Below, one piece after another: positions 49,089-58,180 of a stretch of 64,000 bases of DNA (its first letter is position 1; the number at the start of each line of letters is the position of its first letter). The notes under the pieces were generated by a model. The model was given only the letters and a program-made list of their open reading frames with translations. It ran no database searches and was not told the DNA's origin. The stretch comes from Paraburkholderia sprentiae WSM5005 (lineage in GTDB: Bacteria > Pseudomonadota > Gammaproteobacteria > Burkholderiales > Burkholderiaceae). The DNA lies in NCBI RefSeq assembly GCF_001865575.2, contig NZ_CP017565.2, positions 124,001 through 188,000 of the forward strand. Reading direction: 5' to 3'. The position numbers and the translations under genes are program-made.

Positions 49089-49574
49089 TTATCGGGACCC
49101 GGACTGTGCGAGCAAGGCTTCCACGACGTCCAAGCCTATGCAATCGATCGGGTCCAGCCTGCGCAGCTTGGCGATCAGCTTCAGTGCAACGACGCGCTCA
49201 CCGCGCCGCACGCTGATGAACGCGAGCGCTTTCAGTGTGAAGAGCCAGAAGCGGCCCGGACCAGGAGTGGTGAAGTCGGTGTCGCCCGGCTGTACCGCAC
49301 ACCAGTCGCTGTCGAGCGACGCTTGCCGGGCGGCGACCGCCAAAGCCTTCGTCGCGACCTCCTGCGCCTCGCCAAGTTCACCCCGGTTCGCATGGAACTT
49401 ATACAGCAGATAGTAGGGTGGCAGGCAGCGCGGGTACGACAGGACCGCAGTCCACAACGCGGCGGCCACGTCGTCATTGCTGTCGCCGCGGGTTCTCTCG
49501 ATCAGCTGTAGCACGGGGGAGGGAACGCTGTCGCCGAAGAGATCGGTCGATTCGATACCAGTAATGAGATTCAT
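49089..49574 (-). CDS. Conserved nif/fix-associated protein of unknown function
   Basis: 161-residue helical protein, start ATG 49574 behind CGGAG. Central motif DTDFTTPGPGRFWLFTLKAL, then AFISVRRGE. The N-terminal half (LWTAVLSYPRCLPPYYLLYK, ANRGELGEAQEVATKAL) has TPR-like helix spacing. It lies at the end of the nifV-fixC-fixX run, so it was probably under the NifA-dependent promoter. A clear paralogue lies at 63726 to the window edge (DANFHAPGPACFWLFTLKAL). Function unknown; recurring placement next to nitrogen-fixation genes suggests a role in that process. Confidence 0.75.
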   Translation of the reverse strand: MNLITGIESTDLFGDSVPSPVLQLIERTRGDSNDDVAAALWTAVLSYPRCLPPYYLLYKFHANRGELGEAQEVATKALAVAARQASLDSDWCAVQPGDTDFTTPGPGRFWLFTLKALAFISVRRGERVVALKLIAKLRRLDPIDCIGLDVVEALLAQSGSR

Positions 49575-49652
49575 CAATTTGCTCCGATATGGTGAGGCGT
49601 CCGGGCACTTTTTGCGTCGCTCGGAAGCCGATGTGACGATGGATGTGTTTAT

Positions 49653-49950
49653 CTACCCGAACTTGAACTGGACGCGATGCCCGCCGCGCGGACACGCCCA
49701 TTCGAGGTTGTGATGGTCCGTGCACAGAATGCGGCAACTACCGCAGTCCAGCCAGCCGCCGGTAATCAGCGTGACCGAGCCGTTGCTGTCCTTCCGATAA
49801 CGAGGCCGGGCACACGAACGTGCAGCTTTTTCCGGCAAAGTCGTTGGTGCAGAGTTCAACGTTTTTGATGTGGACGTGCAGCCGCCCGACGTCCACGCGG
49901 TAGCGGTTCTGAAACAGCTTTTCCTCGATATTGACAGCGACCGTTTTCAT
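49653..49950 (-). pseudogene. fixX: FixX ferredoxin-like protein, frameshifted
   Basis: ATG 49950 opens MKTVAVNIEEKLFQNRYRVD and continues to GKSCTFVCPA. The frame then breaks near 49820 and resumes as DSNGSVTLITGGWLDCGSCR and ILCTDHHNLEW, ending FKFG at 49653. FixX is the 4Fe-4S partner of the FixABC flavoprotein complex that supplies electrons to nitrogenase. The cluster cysteines (CGSCRILC and the earlier CTFVC region) survive, but in two frames. It follows the fixC remnant directly. Confidence 0.88.
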
Positions 49951-50546
49951 CGGAAGGCTCTCCAGAAATTGTATGCGTCGCCGACCAGCCGGGCAGCGAG
50001 CGATTTTTGCGGAAACTGACCATGACATCATGCTTTTTGGTCTTCTTGCCGACGCCATCTACCGTAATCACGGTGCGGGCCGCTTGAACGACGAGATCAG
50101 GGTATGTTGTAAAGAACTGTAGATTGCGGTGCGGAATTTCTGGCATGTCGCGGTACTTGTTCAAATCCTTCGTCATGAAGCTCTTGTCGAGCGCGGCCTT
50201 ATACGCCGACAGCACGTTAGCGCGTTAGCGCGGTAGCCGCGGCAGCCGGCTGCTTTTGCGGCTATCGCCGTCTCGGCGGCGAGGCGTCCTGCGGTCATGG
50301 CGAGGTTGGAAACTTCGGGATGCGCGGCGTTGACGAACCCGCCGGACTCACCGACGATCATCCAGCCATTGCCGTACAGTTAGAGAACCATTTGTCGAAC
50401 TGCGCGCGGATGATCGTATAGCGGTTATACGGCGGTTTGTTGTAGTCGTCGCTGCGTGCGTGTGTTCCCACGAACGAAGTGTCGTCGAGTATCCACATGC
50501 GCTGCTCGATGATGTGGCGCTCGAGTGGCGCGCCCCATAACCACAC
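49951..50546 (-). pseudogene. fixC: FixC flavoprotein remnant, deleted and frameshifted
   Basis: Three FixC pieces in order. First, [20 protein letters not shown] and [15 protein letters not shown] (50358-50540), near the N-terminal third. A direct jump leads to [20 protein letters not shown] (50173-50370), near residue 300. In a new frame follow ALDKSFMTKDLNKYRDMPEI and TTYPDLVVQAARTVITVDG (to about 49970). The FAD-binding N-terminus, about 200 internal residues and the frame are lost. fixA and fixB, normally upstream, are absent; nifV abuts at 50547. Electron delivery through FixABCX cannot come from this locus. Confidence 0.87.
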
Positions 50547-51683
50547 TCACGACACGTTCACCCGCGTGCTGTGGGCTTCGGTCAGGAAGCGGCGCAGATC
50601 GCTTGCATTCGGCGCCTGCTTGTACTGCGTGACGAAAGAGCGGATGCGCGCAAGCAGGAGCGGGATGAGCCGCTCCGACACCCTCACGCCTAGAGCGTCG
50701 TAGGCCTCACGCACACTTTGAGATCCAGAATGTTTCCCGAGTATCGTCAACCGTTGCCGGCCGAGCTCTGCTGGATCGAATCCCTCGTAGGTCGTGGGGT
50801 GCTTCGCGAGGCCGTCGGTGTGAATGCCCGACTCGTGAGTAAAGATCCTCCTACCGATGATGCTCTTGCTGAAGGAAACTGCGCGGCCTGAGGCTTGTTC
50901 GACCAGTGATGAAATGTCGAGCAGCGCTCTGGTGTCGACGCCGGTGTCTCGTCGCAGCAGGTGCCGCGCGCCCATCACGACTTCTTCCAGCGCTGCATTG
51001 CCGGCACGCTCACCCAAACCGTTGACGGTGGTGCTCGCATGGGTCGCGCCGGCCCCGAGGGCGGCCAGTGTGTTGGCTGTGGCGAGCCCGAGGTCGTCGT
51101 GCGCATGGATTTCGATCTCCAGATCGACGGCGACGCGCAGCGCTGCAATGGCGTAGAAGGTCTTAAAGGGGTCCAAGATACCGACAGTGTCGGCAAAGCG
51201 CACGCGCTGGGCCCCGTGCTGCTGCGCGCATTGAGCCACTTCTATGAGAAATGAGCGATCCGCGCGCGAGGCGTCTTCCATGCCGAGGGAAATCTTGGGA
51301 TGGTTTTTCGCTGCCTCGTCGACGACGCGTGCGATCTGCGCCAATACCCAACTGCGCGACTGCCCCAGCTTGCGTTGCAAATGAATATCCGAAACGGGAA
51401 CCGAGAGATGAACGATATCGGCATCGCAGCGCAATGCCGCGGTGAGATCCTCGTCGGTGAGGCGCCCCCAAACCATCAGGCGGGCGTCGAGGTTCAGGTC
51501 GACGATTGCAGCGATGCACGCCATTTCGTCTTCGCCCATGGCGGGAATTCCGATTTCGAGTTCGGGCACGCCGGCTTGCGACAGTGCGGCGGCGATTGCG
51601 CATTTTTCCTCGGTGCGAAACGCGACGCCGGCGGCCTGCTCGCCGTCACGAAGTGTCGTGTCATTGATGATCGGATTGAGCAT
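50547..51683 (-). CDS. nifV: Homocitrate synthase NifV
   Basis: 378-residue DRE-TIM metallolyase that condenses 2-oxoglutarate and acetyl-CoA to homocitrate, the organic ligand of FeMo-cofactor. Start ATG 51683 ([17 protein letters not shown] with the D-x-x-L-R-D-G-x-Q active site). Later come [20 protein letters not shown] (the metal-binding HxH) and [15 protein letters not shown], plus [17 protein letters not shown] sequence ([12 protein letters not shown]). A perfect sigma-54 promoter lies 30 bases upstream and a NifA site about 100 bases beyond. The gene looks functional and strictly NifA-controlled, although the genes behind it have decayed. Confidence 0.95.
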   Translation of the reverse strand: MLNPIINDTTLRDGEQAAGVAFRTEEKCAIAAALSQAGVPELEIGIPAMGEDEMACIAAIVDLNLDARLMVWGRLTDEDLTAALRCDADIVHLSVPVSDIHLQRKLGQSRSWVLAQIARVVDEAAKNHPKISLGMEDASRADRSFLIEVAQCAQQHGAQRVRFADTVGILDPFKTFYAIAALRVAVDLEIEIHAHDDLGLATANTLAALGAGATHASTTVNGLGERAGNAALEEVVMGARHLLRRDTGVDTRALLDISSLVEQASGRAVSFSKSIIGRRIFTHESGIHTDGLAKHPTTYEGFDPAELGRQRLTILGKHSGSQSVREAYDALGVRVSERLIPLLLARIRSFVTQYKQAPNASDLRRFLTEAHSTRVNVS

Positions 51684-51712
51684 GTCAGGTCTCTTGAGTT
51701 GTCGGCGAGGGA

Positions 51713-51730
51713 TTGCAAGCGTTGTGCCAA
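51713..51730 (-). promoter_or_regulatory. Sigma-54 (-24/-12) promoter of nifV
   Basis: Minus strand TTGGCACAACGCTTGCAA matches the consensus TGGCAC-N5-TTGCA exactly, with GG and GC 10 bases apart. The predicted transcription start is about 20 bases before the nifV ATG. Confidence 0.9.
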
Positions 51731-51823
51731 GCGAGCATCTACAGTCGGAGCACAATTTGCGGGATGTTGACCGGCACAATGTCGGATTATGGCGGTGCAT
51801 CGTCCGTTTGTTCGTGTCGCGAA

Positions 51824-51839
51824 TGTTACGTTCCGGACA
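51824..51839 (-). promoter_or_regulatory. NifA upstream activator sequence
   Basis: TGT-TACGTTCCGG-ACA, a perfect TGT-N10-ACA element, about 95 bases upstream of the -24 box, which is the usual distance for NifA looping. Confidence 0.85.
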
Positions 51840-51878
51840 ATGCGGCCGCGCTGGAGGTGGCTCGATCGGTTCCATCCG

Positions 51879-52262
51879 CTAGCGGACAGAATATCCAACT
51901 GATGTCGATGGCGTCCCGCAGCGTTTCCGGGATTCCGGTAGCTCAGCATCCCGATAAGCGTCGCCGACAAGCGGGTCTGGCAACGCCAGCTTCTCGTCGA
52001 TGCCCGCAAGACCCGCCGCGATCAGGGCCGCAAAAGCGAGATTCCGATTCAGATCCGCACCGCCAATGCGGCACTTCACGCGGACGGCGTCCGAGCCTTC
52101 GCCGTAAAGGCTGAAACCGACCGTCCGATTGCCTTGGCGCCATGCGACCTTGGTCGGCGCGAACGTACCGATCTGAAATCGCTTGTAGGAGTTGATGTCG
52201 GGCGCTAGAAAGAGGGTGATGTCCTTCGAATATTTCAGCAGGCCGCCAAGGTAATGGTGCAT
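51879..52262 (-). pseudogene. Glutamine synthetase fragment
   Basis: The open frame starts HHYLGGLLKYSKDITLFLAP and DINSYKRFQIGTFAPTKVAW, the ATP-site region of glutamine synthetases (NSYKR, PxxxxW). It proceeds through VKCRIGGADLNRNLAFAALI. Near 51940 the frame shifts (AELPESRKRC instead of the expected ELPEIPETLRDAID). The first 250 or so residues and the end are missing. It lies between truncated nodC and the nifV control region. The type resembles the GlnT/PuuA-like enzymes found in rhizobial symbiotic regions. Confidence 0.75.
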
Positions 52263-52445
52263 CAGATTAAGACGTTTATATGCGGACGCGGTACGAAGGC
52301 TTTGCCGCGGGGCAAGGTTTCACAAGGCAATCTTGTTCGTGCAAAGACTGGCGGTGGGCGAGTGCGGAGCTGCTTCCGGTAAGGCTCAGTAGCTCCAAGT
52401 TTTCACGGAGTCGACGGATGCACAAATCGTTAGTCGGTAAGCGAT

Positions 52446-53230
52446 TTTATAAATCATCTGCTAGATTCTCAACGAAAAGCACGATCGTCTCTAGATGCTC
52501 TGGGAGTGCAGTGGAAGTGAGCCCGCTGGAGTAAAACGGGTTTTCCGTCTCGTGCTGATCGAGCAGCAAAAGGAGCGCGGACCGGCGGTACATGGCACAT
52601 GGACCGCAGCAGCACGTAACGGCACCGAAGTGCCTGTGCCGCGCGCTCTTCGTTGCAAGCCAGCCAGTACTCCATATCGATCAACCGGGTCAACCAGGCG
52701 TCGCTCCGGTTGTTGGCGGTCAACCGACCCATGGCCGCGCCGATCGCTGGATTTTGCATTTTTTCAATGCAAGCTTCGTGACCACGTCTGAGCCGATTAT
52801 CGTGTCCGCGTCGACGTTAAGCACCAAATCTCCAAACGAGCGGCGTATCGCGGCGATGTATGCCTTGCGCTTTCCCATATTTGGGGGGAAGCGTAATGAA
52901 GTTGAATCTGTGGTCGCGCGTGTAGGCATCGTATATCGGCCTCACGGCGTCGAGATTCGCAGAAACATCATCAACCACATAGACCCGCAGTTTTCCGGCG
53001 CAGTCGTGGATTGCAATGGACTCTAGGCATGCTGAGAGCGTGCGCGGGTCCTCGTTCAAGCAGGGAACGATGACATCCACGCCCGGCAGAGTGTCGGAGT
53101 CGACGAGGCCGTCCGAGAGCGATGACACGTTTGTCGGCTGAGCATAAAGCGCGTGCGTGCTTTTATAGACAGTCGAGAGCAGCGCATAAAACGAGACAGC
53201 GACAGTGCTAGTTGCGGCAAGCACGTTCAT
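52446..53230 (-). pseudogene. nodC: NodC chitin-oligosaccharide synthase, frameshifted and truncated
   Basis: ATG 53230 overlaps the nodB end by 23 bases, the normal nodBC arrangement. Frame 1 gives the membrane helix and glycosyltransferase start (GVDVIVPCLNEDPRTLSACL, YVVDDVSANLDAV) to RFNFITLPP. A shift leads to KRKAYIAAIRRSFGDLVLNV-DADT, another to GAAMGRLTANNRSDAWLTRL, and a last to CCCGPCAMYRRSALLLLLDQ. After LLDQHET homology ends. The acceptor motifs GEDRH and QxxRW and the C-terminal membrane helices are absent. NodC makes the Nod-factor backbone, so this copy cannot. Confidence 0.92.
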
Positions 53231-53900
53231 AGGGTGTCTGGTTCGTCCGGTGAGGTTGAGGAAGCGATCGGATTGCAAACCCCCGGTCATGCAATGCCGG
53301 AATCATGAGGGAAAGCGCCGTGAGGGTCTGCTCGCGCCGACCAGCGTGAGCACATTGTCCCAACTCATCGGGAGGGCATCCGTCGTGCAAGAGCACAATT
53401 GCACCCGGCCGGACAGAGGCCAGCACTGCGCTGACAATCGCGTCTACGCCGGGACGAGACCAGTCTCGCGGGTCTACCGACCAATGGAGGGGCGCCAGAC
53501 CAGCGCTCGCTGACGTAGTGAGCACTGTTTCGGTCCACATGCCATACGGGGCACGCATATACCGCGGCGAAGCCTGGGGGCTCGCCATCCTGATGACCCT
53601 GCTTGCCGTTAGTATTTCCTGTTGTACTTCGGTGGGTTCGCATCTGGATAGGTCCGGATGAGTCATCGTATGGTTTGCGACCTCGTGCCCTTCTGCGATC
53701 ATCCGTCGGATCAGCTTCGGCTGGTCCGTTGCGTACGCGCCGATGACGCAGAAAGTTGCTGTCACCCGGTGTTCGGCCAGCACATCGAGGATGTCCGGTG
53801 TGCAAAGTGGATTAGGGCCGTCGTCAAACGTCAAATAAACGCTGCGACGTCCGGTGGTGTCAGCGCACTCGCTGCGCGCTTCGGATAAGCAGTGCCTCAC
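53208..53900 (-). CDS. nodB: Chitooligosaccharide deacetylase NodB
   Basis: 230-residue NodB, a carbohydrate-esterase family 4 enzyme that removes the acetyl group from the non-reducing end of the chitin oligomer. Motif 1 TFDDGPNP (catalytic Asp plus metal Asp), motif 2 [14 protein letters not shown] (metal His pair), motif 3 RAPYGMW and motif 4 [10 protein letters not shown] are present. Motif 5 is VLLHDG. The start is GTG at 53900, overlapping the nodA stop as GTGA, so it is coupled to nodA. It is complete and probably active. Confidence 0.95.
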   Translation of the reverse strand: MRHCLSEARSECADTTGRRSVYLTFDDGPNPLCTPDILDVLAEHRVTATFCVIGAYATDQPKLIRRMIAEGHEVANHTMTHPDLSRCEPTEVQQEILTASRVIRMASPQASPRYMRAPYGMWTETVLTTSASAGLAPLHWSVDPRDWSRPGVDAIVSAVLASVRPGAIVLLHDGCPPDELGQCAHAGRREQTLTALSLMIPALHDRGFAIRSLPQPHRTNQTPYERACRN

Positions 53901-54490
53901 AGCTCTGGCCCGTTCCGATCAATGATCGTTCCGGTCGGCCAATCGCTCATTGACCGTCCAATCGGTAAGACGACAATGAGTACGTCCTCGATGCGCGTGG
54001 GCGGCGTGTCGAGATGCACTTCTCGAAGGGTCGACCTCACGCGAACTCCAGACACAATAGTCGCCAGACCGGGTCGGCCGAGCAGCCTTGCAATATGTTG
54101 CCGCAACGCGTGTCGAACCGTGCCGAAGCCAAATGGAACGCCAAGTTCCTGCAACACGGGATACATCACGCGCATTAATTGAGGGATTCCGAGTCCCTCA
54201 AGATCCGGACGTACCGCGTACAATCCTAGTTCGGCCACTAGTAGATCGACTGCGCCAACCTTGATGAAACGACGCAGTGCGCCGATATGAGCCGCTACGC
54301 CGCGCGCGTCGTAGCCGATTGCACGGAACTCTGGCCTCGCACCAGCCCAACTGTGATTGCCTTCGAATGGTTTTGCATTAAACGCCCCGGTCGGTCCGTA
54401 GGACTTTCGGAAGAACTCGGACAGTTCGATGTGGTCGGCGAGTCGCAACTCATTTTCCCAAACCAGCCTCCACCGCACCTGAGAGCGCAT
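53897..54490 (-). CDS. nodA: Nod-factor N-acyltransferase NodA
   Basis: 197-residue NodA, which transfers a fatty acyl chain to the free amino group made by NodB. Start ATG 54490 gives the canonical [15 protein letters not shown]. Continuing features are [39 protein letters not shown] and the C-terminus IIDRNGPEL. Length is exactly typical. No nod box is directly upstream: the nearest (55616-55662) is about 1.1 kb away, with an IS630 scrap and regulator remnants between. Expression of nodAB may therefore be weakened. Confidence 0.95.
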   Translation of the reverse strand: MRSQVRWRLVWENELRLADHIELSEFFRKSYGPTGAFNAKPFEGNHSWAGARPEFRAIGYDARGVAAHIGALRRFIKVGAVDLLVAELGLYAVRPDLEGLGIPQLMRVMYPVLQELGVPFGFGTVRHALRQHIARLLGRPGLATIVSGVRVRSTLREVHLDTPPTRIEDVLIVVLPIGRSMSDWPTGTIIDRNGPEL

Positions 54491-54525
54491 GGAGAGAGGT
54501 CCTCTATCTGTGGACACGGCCAAAT

Positions 54526-55185
54526 TCACGACTGCCTCCTATGCGCCGTCCGGCCTTTGAGGGCGGACCTGACGGACGCGAAGGACTTGCTGAGAAAGCG
54601 GTTCGATTTCAAGAAATCATCTGCACTCTGGAACAGTTCTGGGATGAAGCCCGAAGAAAAGAGTATTTCCGTCAACGCTTCACGGACCGTTCGAACCTCA
54701 TCCACGATGGAGATTACATCGAGTGCGCGTGCCTTTCGTACCAGATCTACCAAAGACTTCCCCCGCATCTTCCGCACGATCTGACCGCGATTGACACGAG
54801 ATCCATTTGGCCGGGTCGCTGAAGCATTTGGCACCTGCAATCGGCTGCTCCCGATTCGACGCGAAGCCAAGGCGAAGTCGAGGGTTGCCTCAACTGTACG
54901 AAGGTAACCGGCCGATATAGGAAGGGTTTGGAAAACTTTGCGAAGGTTTGCCGGTAGTAAGTGCCTACGCGACCTGCCAGACGCTTGTCGCGTCGTGTCG
55001 GCGCGATCCAGCTTGCCCATGCGGCCGAAGGCCGTGGCCGCATTGGACATGTGCCTCGGTGGATGCTCGACGTACACCTGAGGATTTTTCTCGGAGTCAA
55101 GGCAAAGATCGACAACCGTCTTGATATGCCTAAATTCTATTTCTCCGGCCCGACGTTTTGCTAGAGGATTCATGAGAGCGTCCAC
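54526..55185 (-). pseudogene. Mosaic of FixJ/NodW-type response-regulator remnants
   Basis: One long minus-strand frame. Its middle resembles the end of a LuxR-type helix-turn-helix (NRGQIVRKMRGKSLVDLVRK). It is followed by the beginning of a receiver domain (IVDEVRTVREALTEILFSSG, PELFQSADDFLKSNR). The order (end of one regulator, then start of another) suggests two adjacent two-component regulators reduced by deletions. The phosphorylation Asp region is missing. The N-terminal third (NPLAKRRAGEIEFRHIKTVV) is not recognised. It lies between nod box 2 and nodA. Confidence 0.5.
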
Positions 55186-55288
55186 GAGAAATTGACTTGA
55201 AATTTGGTGCCGTATCCGCCGAGAAAGTTCAGCGAGTTCGGCATCGGCGTTTCCTTCGTGCAGGTGATGAAGCGTCGCCAGTGGTGCT

Positions 55289-55531
55289 TCATGTTCCCAC
55301 CGTTATGGCCGCCCGTCGGGCCATACACGCCGATGTTGCGCCATGCGTGAGCCAGTCACGGACCGACTGCCCGCTCACGCGGAGTTGCTCGGCGGTGAGC
55401 TTGCAATTGGTCCTGTGTCCGAGCAGCGACAGGGCTGCCGCTCGCGTGCGCGTGTCCCGATGCATGTGCTTAATCGACAACTGCTGCAACGTCATTTCCT
55501 CGGCTTCGCTCAGTTCTACGACACACTTCAT
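55289..55531 (-). pseudogene. IS630-family transposase, 5' fragment (copy 2)
   Basis: N-terminal helix-turn-helix part: ELSEAEEMTLQQLSIKHMHR and TRTRAAALSLLGHR, then EQLRVSGQSVRDWLTHG. Beyond this the frame shifts (WRNIGVYGPTGGHNGG in another frame) and the rest of the transposase is absent. It lies immediately downstream of nod box 2 and may have inserted between the box and nodA. Confidence 0.7.
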
Positions 55532-55615
55532 CCACTACCCGGGCACCACGAAGGCGCCAGCAGGTTTTGCGAAATTGAAATGGATCTACCAGGAACACTA
55601 TCCTCCATGCCGTAC

Positions 55616-55662
55616 AATTCGTAAAATCGATTGTTTTGATGGAACACATCTACATTATGGAT
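55616..55662 (-). promoter_or_regulatory. nod box 2 (NodD binding site toward nodABC)
   Basis: From 55662 leftward, both ATC-N9-GAT units are present exactly as in nod box 1. Within the box only one base in the central linker and the outermost end differ. It is oriented toward nodA. Confidence 0.93.
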
Positions 55663-55673
55663 AACTTGGGATC

Positions 55674-56621
55674 ATGCGTTTCAAGGGCCTCGATCTGAAT
55701 CTCCTCGTCGCGCTCGATGCTCTGATGACCGAGCGTAATCTCACCGCGGCGGCACGCAGCATCAACCTGAGCCAGCCGGCCATGAGCGCGGCCGTCGCCC
55801 GGCTACGCGCCTATTTTTGCGATGAACTATTTACGATGAGGGGCCGGGAATTTGTCCCAACACCGCGTGCAGAAGGGCTCGCTGCTCCAATCCGCGAGGC
55901 TCTGGTGCACATCCAGCTCTCCGTTATTTCCCGGGACGTCTTCAACCCAGCCAAATCGGATCGCCGCTTCAGGATCATCCTTTCCGATTTCATGGCAGTC
56001 GTATTTTTTCGAAAGATCGTGGAGCGTATTGCACGGGAAGCTCCCGCCGTCAGCTTCGAATTGCTGCCACTTGCCGATGACCCCGACGAGGTTATTCGGC
56101 GCGGCGAAGCCGATTTTCTTATCTTGCCGGAAATGTTCATGTCGAGCGCGCACCCTAAAGCGAAGCTGTTCGAGGAGACACTCGTGTGCGTAGGCTGCCG
56201 CACGAACAAGCAGCTATCAGGGCAGCTTACATTCGAGAGATACATGTCGATGGGGCACGTGGTGGTCAGGTTCGGACGTACGCGGCGGCCCTCCATCGAG
56301 GAATGGTATTTGCTTGAGCACGGTCTCAAGAGACGGGACGAGGTCATCGTGCCGAGCTTTAGCATGATCGCGCCTATGCTATTAAACACTGACCGTATAG
56401 GGACGATGCCCCTAAGGCTGGTCAAGCATTTCGAAAAAACGACGCCTCTGCGGATCGTCGAACTTCCGTTGCCGCTTCCCGCATTCACCGAGGCCGTCCA
56501 ATGGTCTGCCCTTCACAACAGTGATCCGGCAAGCAATTGGATGCGGGAGATAATATTGCAGGAGGCGTCACGCATGGTTCCTCCGCGTGAGACCACGCGA
56601 AGACCAATCCACCCAAGTTAG
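55674..56621 (+). CDS. nodD2: Nodulation regulator NodD (copy 2)
   Basis: 315-residue NodD, divergent from the nodABC operon with nod box 2 beginning 12 bases upstream. The DNA-binding half is identical in protein to NodD1, with three silent changes in 378 bases. The effector half differs at 14 positions, among them residues 127 (Ser for Gly) and the pair LPEMFMSS for LPELLMSS, plus [10 protein letters not shown] for [10 protein letters not shown]. There is no disruption. Two NodD proteins with the same DNA reader but altered ligand pocket suggest response to different flavonoids. Confidence 0.95.
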   Translation: MRFKGLDLNLLVALDALMTERNLTAAARSINLSQPAMSAAVARLRAYFCDELFTMRGREFVPTPRAEGLAAPIREALVHIQLSVISRDVFNPAKSDRRFRIILSDFMAVVFFRKIVERIAREAPAVSFELLPLADDPDEVIRRGEADFLILPEMFMSSAHPKAKLFEETLVCVGCRTNKQLSGQLTFERYMSMGHVVVRFGRTRRPSIEEWYLLEHGLKRRDEVIVPSFSMIAPMLLNTDRIGTMPLRLVKHFEKTTPLRIVELPLPLPAFTEAVQWSALHNSDPASNWMREIILQEASRMVPPRETTRRPIHPS

Positions 56622-57021
56622 GAAATGGGATCTTTCAGCAAGGTTTTTGCGGCATGGATTTTGTTGGGTTTCGAGGGTTTTGTGGCGACATAACGGATAT
56701 CGCCACACCAAGCCTGATTCGGCGCAGTGACGGCAAACGCCTGATCGAGCAGGTTCGGCGCGACCGGCAAGCCGTGTGTCAATCTGGTCGTTGCCTTGAA
56801 TTGCGCTCCGAAGTGCCTTGCAAGCGTTCGGCCCCATAACTCTCACGGGAGCGCTGATGTGCGGCAGTATCTCCACCTCAAGCCGGGCCCCTGCTGCGCG
56901 CGGTGACGCCGCCATCGCTCTATCCACGAATCAAAGACATAGTGCGGGTAGATAGTCGATCCTGCAAAATTCAGTTTGCGGTGGCGAGCCAACCAAGGGT
57001 GCGCCTGTCGGCGAACAGGAA

Positions 57022-57325
57022 TCAGCCCATCGAAAGCGGTTGTGCCGAGCAAGCGCTCGGCTGCAGCGTGACATTGGCGAGCCAATGCAGCACCGCGAGG
57101 ATAAAAAATGCAGGCCCCAGGCCCAGACGGACGATGGCGCGCAGCAACCAGCGCAGGTTGTAACCGGCAGCACACAGTACCGCGTGTAGCGCACCGCCGG
57201 TTTGCCCTTTGAGCCAGCAACGCCGCATGCCGTGGTCGTCCTTCACATGGCCGATGACCGGTTCGATCGCGTGCCGTCGCTTGAGCCAACGTCGCTGCGT
57301 GCTGGTCAGGGTCTTCCGTTTTCCG
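57022..57325 (-). pseudogene. IS5-family transposase, C-terminal fragment
   Basis: Minus-strand reading TLTSTQRRWLKRRHAIEPVI, GHVKDDHGMRRCWLKGQTGG and ALHAVLCAAGYNLRWLLRAI, the end of an IS5-type transposase including the catalytic Glu in AIEPVIGH. The N-terminal 75% is missing. It belongs to a different subgroup from the IS5 copy at 41.6-42.6 kb. Confidence 0.75.
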
Positions 57326-57562
57326 CGATTAATCAGTTATACTGATGACACTTAGGCATTGACGCCCCGAACCCCGAGATCGATCGGCACGGCCTTCGGT
57401 TGCGGCGTACCCGGGCAGATCCTCCAACAGAATGGTGTCACGGATCGCCGTATAGGAGCCATTTGATGATCGGCGCATAGGCGCCACCTGCGCTGTGTAG
57501 CAGAACGCGGTTCGAACTTTCCCCAACTGGGTACGCTTCGCTCTTTTCTGAGTGGAGCGCCC

Positions 57563-57970
57563 ATGGCCAACCGGAGATTCGAATTGTTTGAGTACCGCCA
57601 AGTCCTTGTCCGCATGCGGCAGGGCGATTCCGACCGCGACATCGCGCGCGTCGGGTTGATGGGCCCGCCGTGAGGCGGTGTCGCCCTGGAGCTCGGCTGG
57701 CTCGATCCAGCGCAGCCGCTGCCGGAAGACACCGTGATCGCCGGACGCTTCGGCCGCACACCACACCTGCCCAGCATCTGCGTGTCGACGCTCGAGCCCT
57801 TTCGCGAGCGGATTGCTCGCTGGTTCGAGTCCGACGTCCAGGGCACGACGATCCACAGTGTCCTCAAGCGCAACCACGGCTACTCCGGCAGCTATTCCGC
57901 GGTGCGCCTAGACAGCGTCAAGCAGCACGGCCGGTCGGCCAAAACAATTGTCGCTGCCCGACTCATTTAG
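57563..57970 (+). pseudogene. istA: IS21-family IstA, 5' fragment with stop
   Basis: ATG 57563 reads MANRRFELFEYRQVLVRMRQ, then GDSDRDIARVGLMG, followed by TGA at about 57671. The frame continues with GWLDPAQPLPEDTV, STLEPFRERIARWFESDVQG and IHSVLKRNHGYSGSYSAVR. This is the IS1326-like IstA N-terminus with an internal deletion and nonsense codon. The catalytic core is gone. Its istB tail is found at 58181. Confidence 0.72.
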
Positions 57971-57979
57971 AACCTGCGA

Positions 57980-58060
57980 GAAGAGCTCCAGCAGAGCATC
58001 ACCGCGCCCTTCTCGGAGCTCTTGCAATCGCTGTGGGGAAACAAAGTATGTTGCCAACAT
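57980..58060 (-). pseudogene. Integrase-like N-terminal scrap
   Basis: ATG 58060, preceded by GGAGGACGTC, gives MLATYFVSPQRLQELREGRG-DALLELFSQVL. This resembles the SAM-like N-terminal domain start of tyrosine recombinases. Homology ends after about 27 codons. Short and tentative. Confidence 0.4.
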
Positions 58061-58180
58061 GACGTCCTCCTGTAGTGGCGATCGGCCACGAAAGACATTA
58101 TCATTATGCGGGGAGACAGGGGTTAGATCTGTCGCGTTCACGGCCCCATGGGGCTGACACTTCGCGTAAAAATAGACCCT

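Larger units (their letters stand above)
55456..56772. repeat. Segmental duplication, copy 2 (IS630 scrap, nod box, nodD2, 3' flank)
   Basis: Counterpart of 47366-48681 in direct orientation, 8.1 kb away. Homologous recombination between the two would delete nolO's upstream partner region, including fixX, nifV and nodABC. Confidence 0.9.

Noticed and set aside
54491..54560. nod box directly before nodA
   Set aside because: No ATC-N9-GAT pair or AACAATC core is present there; the only boxes are at 47525 and 55616.
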